Below, in pieces: positions 6,032 through 9,141 of a stretch of 9,141 nucleotides of DNA. The translations under genes were made by a program, and so were the position numbers. Position 1 is the stretch's first letter, and every line of letters begins with the position of its first letter. The DNA is taken from the NCBI GenBank assembly GCA_014763835.1, contig JACXUQ010000035.1, forward strand, positions 1-9,141. Direction: 5' to 3'. Below the pieces are notes generated by a model. The model had not been told where the DNA came from and did not search any database. It saw only the letters and a list, made by a program, of their open reading frames with translations. The DNA is from Thiotrichales bacterium. Its GTDB lineage: Bacteria; Pseudomonadota; Gammaproteobacteria; Thiomicrospirales; Thiomicrospiraceae.

Positions 6032-6679
6032 TCAGTTTTTCGGCGCTTTGACCAACAAGGTATCCACCCCCAAGCGTCGCAAGGCATTGCGGCGTTTGTT
6101 CATCGCCAGGCGGTCATGAAACGGCCCGACATGCAAGCGGTAATAGGTGCGCTCGCCGCTTTGCAGCACCGACAGTTCGACCGCTTCACCCAAATTCGCC
6201 AAGCGCTGCTGCTCTTTCCTGGCCACCGCCTCCGATCCAAACGTACCGGCATGGATATAATAAGCATCCTCCAGAGCGACTGAAAGCGGCACGGCATCCA
6301 CCACCACCTCGGTCTCCTTCAGCCCCTGATAAAAACTGTAACGGGGTTTTGACGGCGAACTCTCATCTGCGGAAGGCGCCGCTACCTCGTTGTTGGCCGG
6401 CGTAGACAACGCCTCAACCTTCAGGGTCTGTACTGTTTCGGCAGGCGGGGTTTTGCTGTCCGTATAGATTTCGGATTTTGCCGTCTGGTCGGCATAGGTC
6501 TGATTCACCATAAAATGCTGAACGATTAGAAAGCCACCCAGCATCGCGGCAAACACGACACCGGAAAGCAGCCACACTTTTAACCCCAAACCACCGCGCG
6601 GCTCGGGTGCGGCAGGCAGTTGCGACTTGCGTTGAAAGCCGTTTTTAGGACGGTGGCCGTAGCGGTAATCGCGCGACAT
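6032..6679 (-). CDS. Membrane-anchored SPOR-domain protein (FtsN/DedD-like)
   Basis: This 215-residue protein begins with a basic cytosolic segment (1-31) and one membrane helix at about 33-55 (WLLSGVVFAAMLGGFLIV). A low-complexity, Pro/Ser/Glu-rich periplasmic linker follows (about 60-112), then the short YSFYQGLKETEVVV (114-127) found in FtsN/DedD-type proteins. The SPOR domain lies at about 138-212, with YYIHAGTFGSEAVARKEQQRL and YYRLHVGPFHDRLAMNKRRNAL. SPOR domains bind denuded glycan strands of septal peptidoglycan, so the protein probably acts at the division site. The ATG overlaps the argS stop by one base (TAATG) and GAGAAG lies 5 bases upstream inside argS, implying translational coupling. 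A SPOR gene directly after argS is a recurring gammaproteobacterial arrangement. Whether this is the functional FtsN cannot be told from sequence alone. Confidence 0.88.
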   Translation of the reverse strand: MSRDYRYGHRPKNGFQRKSQLPAAPEPRGGLGLKVWLLSGVVFAAMLGGFLIVQHFMVNQTYADQTAKSEIYTDSKTPPAETVQTLKVEALSTPANNEVAAPSADESSPSKPRYSFYQGLKETEVVVDAVPLSVALEDAYYIHAGTFGSEAVARKEQQRLANLGEAVELSVLQSGERTYYRLHVGPFHDRLAMNKRRNALRRLGVDTLLVKAPKN

Positions 6680-8451
6680 TACATCTTCTCGGGCGCAGAA
6701 ACTCCCAGAATCGCCAGACCGTTCTTCAACACCTGCTGCACCGCAAGAATCAACGTCAGACGGGCATTGCGCACGCCTTCGTCTTCAACCAGGAACTGGC
6801 AGGCGTTATAGTAACTGTGCAGACCATGTGCCAAGTCTTTCAGATAATAGGCGATCTGATGCGGCTCGTACGCTAACGCGGCACGTGCGATGGTTTCCGG
6901 ATACTTCGCCAGTTGCACTGCCAAGTCGGTTTCCTGCTCCAAATCCAGTGCATTCAGGCCCGCTTTGCCGGCTTCCAAGTCTACCTGCCAGCCTTTCTCG
7001 GAGGCCAGCTCCAACACCCGCGCAATACGGGCGTGCGCGTACTGGATGTAATACACCGGGTTGTCGTTGGACTGCGACTTCGCCAGATCCAAGTCAAAAT
7101 CCATATGCTGTTCCGACTTGCGCTGCACGTAGAAGAAACGCGCGGCATCGGCACCGACCTCTTCACGCAACTCGCGCAGGGTCACGAACTCGCCGCTGCG
7201 TGTCGACATCGCCAATTTCTCACCGCCACGGTACAACACCGCAAACTGCACCAGCAGCACCTGCAGGGCGTCGGGATTGGTTTCCATCGCCTGCATCGCC
7301 GCCTTCACACGCGGAATATAGCCGTGGTGGTCGGAACCCCAGATATCGATCAGAATATCAAAACCGCGCTCCAGCTTGTTGAAGTGGTAGGCGATATCCG
7401 ACGCAAAATAGGTTTTCAAACCGTTGTCGCGCACCACCACGCGGTCTTTCTCATCGCCGTATTCGGTCGACTTGAACCACAAGGCACCGCCCTGTTCGTA
7501 AATTTTGCCGGCTTTCTGCAGCTTTTCCAACGCCGCATCGATCACCCCGCTTTCCAGCAAGGAGCGCTCCGAGAACCAGTTTTCAAAGGTGACATTAAAG
7601 CCCTGCAAATCTTCTTTGATGTCTTCCAGAATGGTGTTCAACGCCAGATTGAATACGGTTTCGTAATGATTCGCACCCAGCAGATTCTTGGCCTTGGCGA
7701 TCAGGTCGTCAATATGCTTCTCTTTGTCGCCATCCGTCTGGCCTTCGTCAGCGCAGACGCCGGTAAACACCTCGAAGACCGGCTTGCGCAGACTTTCGCC
7801 CTGTTCGCGTTTCAACTCGGCGGCGATATCAAAAATGTACGCGCCTTTGTAACCGTTGCTCGGGAATGCAAATTCCTCGCCACACAAAGACAGATAGCGC
7901 AGCCACACCGAGGTCGCCAGAATATCCATCTGACGGCCGGCGTCGTTGACGTAATATTCGCGCGCCACCTCAAATCCAGCCACTTCCAGCAGACTGGAAA
8001 CACTCGCCCCGTAAGCCGCTCCGCGGCCGTGGCCAACATGCAAAGGCCCGGTCGGATTGGCCGAAACAAACTCCACCAATACGGAACGTCCCTGGCCGAC
8101 GTTGCAACGTCCGAAATCCGCACCCTGGGCAAACACCTGCTCCACCACCGCAAATTTGGCATTATCCTGCATAAAGAAGTTGATAAAACCCGGGCCGGCA
8201 ATTTCCACCTTGGCCACCGCACCGCGATCCTGCATCGACTCAATCACCGCCACCATTTTTTCCGCCAGCGCGCGCGGCGGCATCCCCGCCGCCTTGGTCA
8301 GCATCATCGCCAGGTTGGTCGCCAAATCGCCATGTGCTTTGTCTCGCGTGTTCTCCACGTTAATGCGGGCTTCCACATCGCCAGGCAATACACCCTGGCT
8401 CTTTAGCTGGTCGATAACGTGGCTAAGAATCTGCACTACTTGCTGCTTCAT
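6679..8451 (-). CDS. argS: Arginyl-tRNA synthetase
   Basis: This 590-residue class Ia aminoacyl-tRNA synthetase charges tRNA-Arg with arginine in the cytosol, and its length fits the bacterial ArgS family. An N-terminal tRNA-recognition domain covers about 1-110, including KAHGDLATNLAM (38-49). The HIGH-type motif is FVSANPTGPLHVGHGRG (128-144). Further conserved segments are EYYVNDAGRQMD (165-176), DIAYHFNKLERGFD (352-365), IWGSDHHGY (370-378) and the KMSK-equivalent loop EKLAMSTRSGEF (411-422), a variant normal in proteobacterial ArgS. KSEQHMDFDLDLAKSQSNDNPVYYIQYAHARI (445-476) leads into the anticodon-binding domain, ending with SYYNACQFLV (546-555). I chose the ATG at 8449-8451 because MKQQVVQIL matches the usual N-terminus and AAGAGAGAAG lies just upstream; an in-frame TTG at 8511 would add 20 atypical residues. 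It heads a two-gene operon with the SPOR gene. Confidence 0.97.
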   Translation of the reverse strand: MKQQVVQILSHVIDQLKSQGVLPGDVEARINVENTRDKAHGDLATNLAMMLTKAAGMPPRALAEKMVAVIESMQDRGAVAKVEIAGPGFINFFMQDNAKFAVVEQVFAQGADFGRCNVGQGRSVLVEFVSANPTGPLHVGHGRGAAYGASVSSLLEVAGFEVAREYYVNDAGRQMDILATSVWLRYLSLCGEEFAFPSNGYKGAYIFDIAAELKREQGESLRKPVFEVFTGVCADEGQTDGDKEKHIDDLIAKAKNLLGANHYETVFNLALNTILEDIKEDLQGFNVTFENWFSERSLLESGVIDAALEKLQKAGKIYEQGGALWFKSTEYGDEKDRVVVRDNGLKTYFASDIAYHFNKLERGFDILIDIWGSDHHGYIPRVKAAMQAMETNPDALQVLLVQFAVLYRGGEKLAMSTRSGEFVTLRELREEVGADAARFFYVQRKSEQHMDFDLDLAKSQSNDNPVYYIQYAHARIARVLELASEKGWQVDLEAGKAGLNALDLEQETDLAVQLAKYPETIARAALAYEPHQIAYYLKDLAHGLHSYYNACQFLVEDEGVRNARLTLILAVQQVLKNGLAILGVSAPEKM

Positions 8452-8743
8452 GGCTTCTCTCTTAAAAAACAACGGAAAACTAGACGCGAATGGAGCGATC
8501 CCAACGGTCAAAATTCAAAAAAGGGTATTTTACTAAAATCCGCCTGAAGTTTGGAAAGGATTCCGCCGCAAACCACCCGCCGTTTCTTTTACAAAGACTG
8601 GATTAAAGGCCGCGAGGCCGGCAAGCCTATAAACGACTCTGCAAAACAATATTAAAATTTACTTATAACCCCGTTTTTATTATCAATAACAACGTGTTAA
8701 TCCGCCCGCTATAATAAGACTCTCCTTATAGAGCTTAGTGCTG
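8452..8743. other. Divergent intergenic region between argS and the PAS-sensor gene
   Basis: No convincing gene lies in these 292 bases. The side near argS should carry its promoter; on the minus strand a possible -10 TAAAAT lies about 80 bases before the ATG, with a poor -35. GGCC-GCGA-GGCC at 8608-8619 could form a very short hairpin, followed by a GCCGGC palindrome (8617-8622). The stretch 8645-8700 is AT-rich and includes TTATT-ATC-AATAA (8677-8689), which overlaps the presumed -35 of the rightward promoter. Confidence 0.4.
8686..8715 (+). promoter_or_regulatory. Candidate sigma-70 promoter for the PAS-sensor gene
   Basis: A perfect TATAAT at 8710-8715 is preceded by ATAACA (8686-8691, 4 of 6 to TTGACA) with an 18-base spacer. 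Transcription would begin near 8722, about 22 bases before the ATG at 8744. Confidence 0.5.
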
Positions 8744-9141
8744 ATGTCCCGAATTTTTTCGCTCCCAACCCTACCTTTTTTTCTCACGCTATTCTGGGGC
8801 GTACTGTTTCTTTATGGTTACCATCTGACCCATCCTCTCGACTGGCTCAGTGCGTTCTTTACCCTTTTACCCCTGTCGACCTGGCACCAGACGCTGGTTA
8901 TGCTGCTACTGCTGGCGTTAACCGGCTGGCTGCTGACGTATCGCAGCCAGCGCCTCAAAGCCCAGCTTGAAGCGCAGATCATCCGCCACAAGCAAGAGAT
9001 CAAAGCCCTTAAAAAACAGTTTCGCGGCGAGGAACAGCAGATCAACACCCTGTTGCAGGGCGACCTGATCGCCTATTGGGAGTGGGACATCCAGAACAAC
9101 CAGGCACGCTTCTCGCCGCAGTGGAAAAAAATGGTCGGACT
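8744..9141 (+). CDS. Membrane-bound PAS-domain sensor protein (partial, continues beyond the window)
   Basis: An open frame starts at ATG 8744 and stays open for 132 codons to the window edge, so the C-terminal part is missing. Residues 8-26 (TLPFFLTLFWGVLFLYG region) and 48-65 (HQTLVMLLLLALTGWLL) are two membrane helices around a short periplasmic loop. A charged coiled coil follows (about 68-102, rich in K, Q, E). From about 105 the sequence GDLIAYWEWDIQNNQARFSP and QWKKMVG is typical of the start of a PAS_3-type domain, where a WEWD motif and F-S-P-Q-W are common. Proteins built this way usually end in a GGDEF, GGDEF-EAL or histidine-kinase domain, but the output is not visible. The ribosome binding site is weak (GAG at 8731-8733, 10 bases upstream). 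A good -10 box lies 29 bases before the ATG. It diverges from argS. Confidence 0.82.
   Translation, partial: MSRIFSLPTLPFFLTLFWGVLFLYGYHLTHPLDWLSAFFTLLPLSTWHQTLVMLLLLALTGWLLTYRSQRLKAQLEAQIIRHKQEIKALKKQFRGEEQQINTLLQGDLIAYWEWDIQNNQARFSPQWKKMVG

Noticed and set aside
6913..8406. A 497-codon open frame on the + strand, antisense to argS.
   Set aside because: It lies wholly inside the well-conserved argS gene. Its translation is rich in His, Arg and Gln, as expected for the complement of a coding strand, and shows no recognisable domain.
8452..8511. Extended argS start at TTG 8511.
   Set aside because: The 20 added residues are unlike ArgS N-termini, and the ATG at 8451 has a purine-rich site just upstream.
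8608..8622. GGCC-GCGA-GGCC hairpin in the argS intergenic region as a possible small RNA element.
   Set aside because: The stem is only 4 bp, there is no T-run after it, and no promoter clearly points at it.

Overview
The window looks like a chromosomal segment of a Gram-negative gammaproteobacterium. The evidence is a TolC-type outer-membrane protein, a UbiK-like ubiquinone factor, a ComM with the gammaproteobacterial NPSPSG variant, and an argS followed directly by a SPOR-domain gene. The overall look suggests a relative of Thiomicrospira/Hydrogenovibrio or similar, but that placement is a guess. I see no phage genes, insertion sequences, CRISPR arrays, tRNAs or rRNAs. Most of the window is housekeeping; the ends carry export and signalling genes.

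Left part (1-2162, + strand). The first 56 bases encode a tail that resembles the C-terminus of an HlyD-type membrane-fusion protein. Next comes a LuxR/FixJ-type regulator whose receiver domain has lost its phosphoacceptor residues, and then a TolC-family outer-membrane channel with a signal peptide. Together they suggest the distal end of a type I secretion locus of the LapBCE/AggA kind, which exports large adhesins. A 7-5-7 inverted repeat sits against the ribosome binding site of the tolC gene. A strong bidirectional terminator (2179-2208) closes the region.

Middle part (2213-4710, - strand). A compact operon reads ubiK-like, comM (yifB), then a TauE/SafE- or DsbD_2-like membrane protein. 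ComM and the membrane protein both start at GTG, and the membrane protein's start overlaps the comM stop by one base. Divergent from ubiK lies a soluble diguanylate cyclase (4948-5997, +) with an intact GGEEF active site and a degenerate inhibitory site.

Right part (6032-8451, - strand). argS is followed by a membrane-anchored SPOR-domain protein that begins within the argS stop codon (TAATG). Divergent from argS, at 8744, a new gene starts and runs off the window: two transmembrane helices, a coiled coil and the beginning of a PAS domain, so a membrane sensor whose output domain is not visible.

Taken together, a type I export module, a phosphorylation-independent-looking regulator, a diguanylate cyclase and a PAS sensor fit a c-di-GMP-controlled surface-adhesion theme. 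Only the individual family assignments are well supported; the functional link is inference. I did not find a clearly undescribed system.
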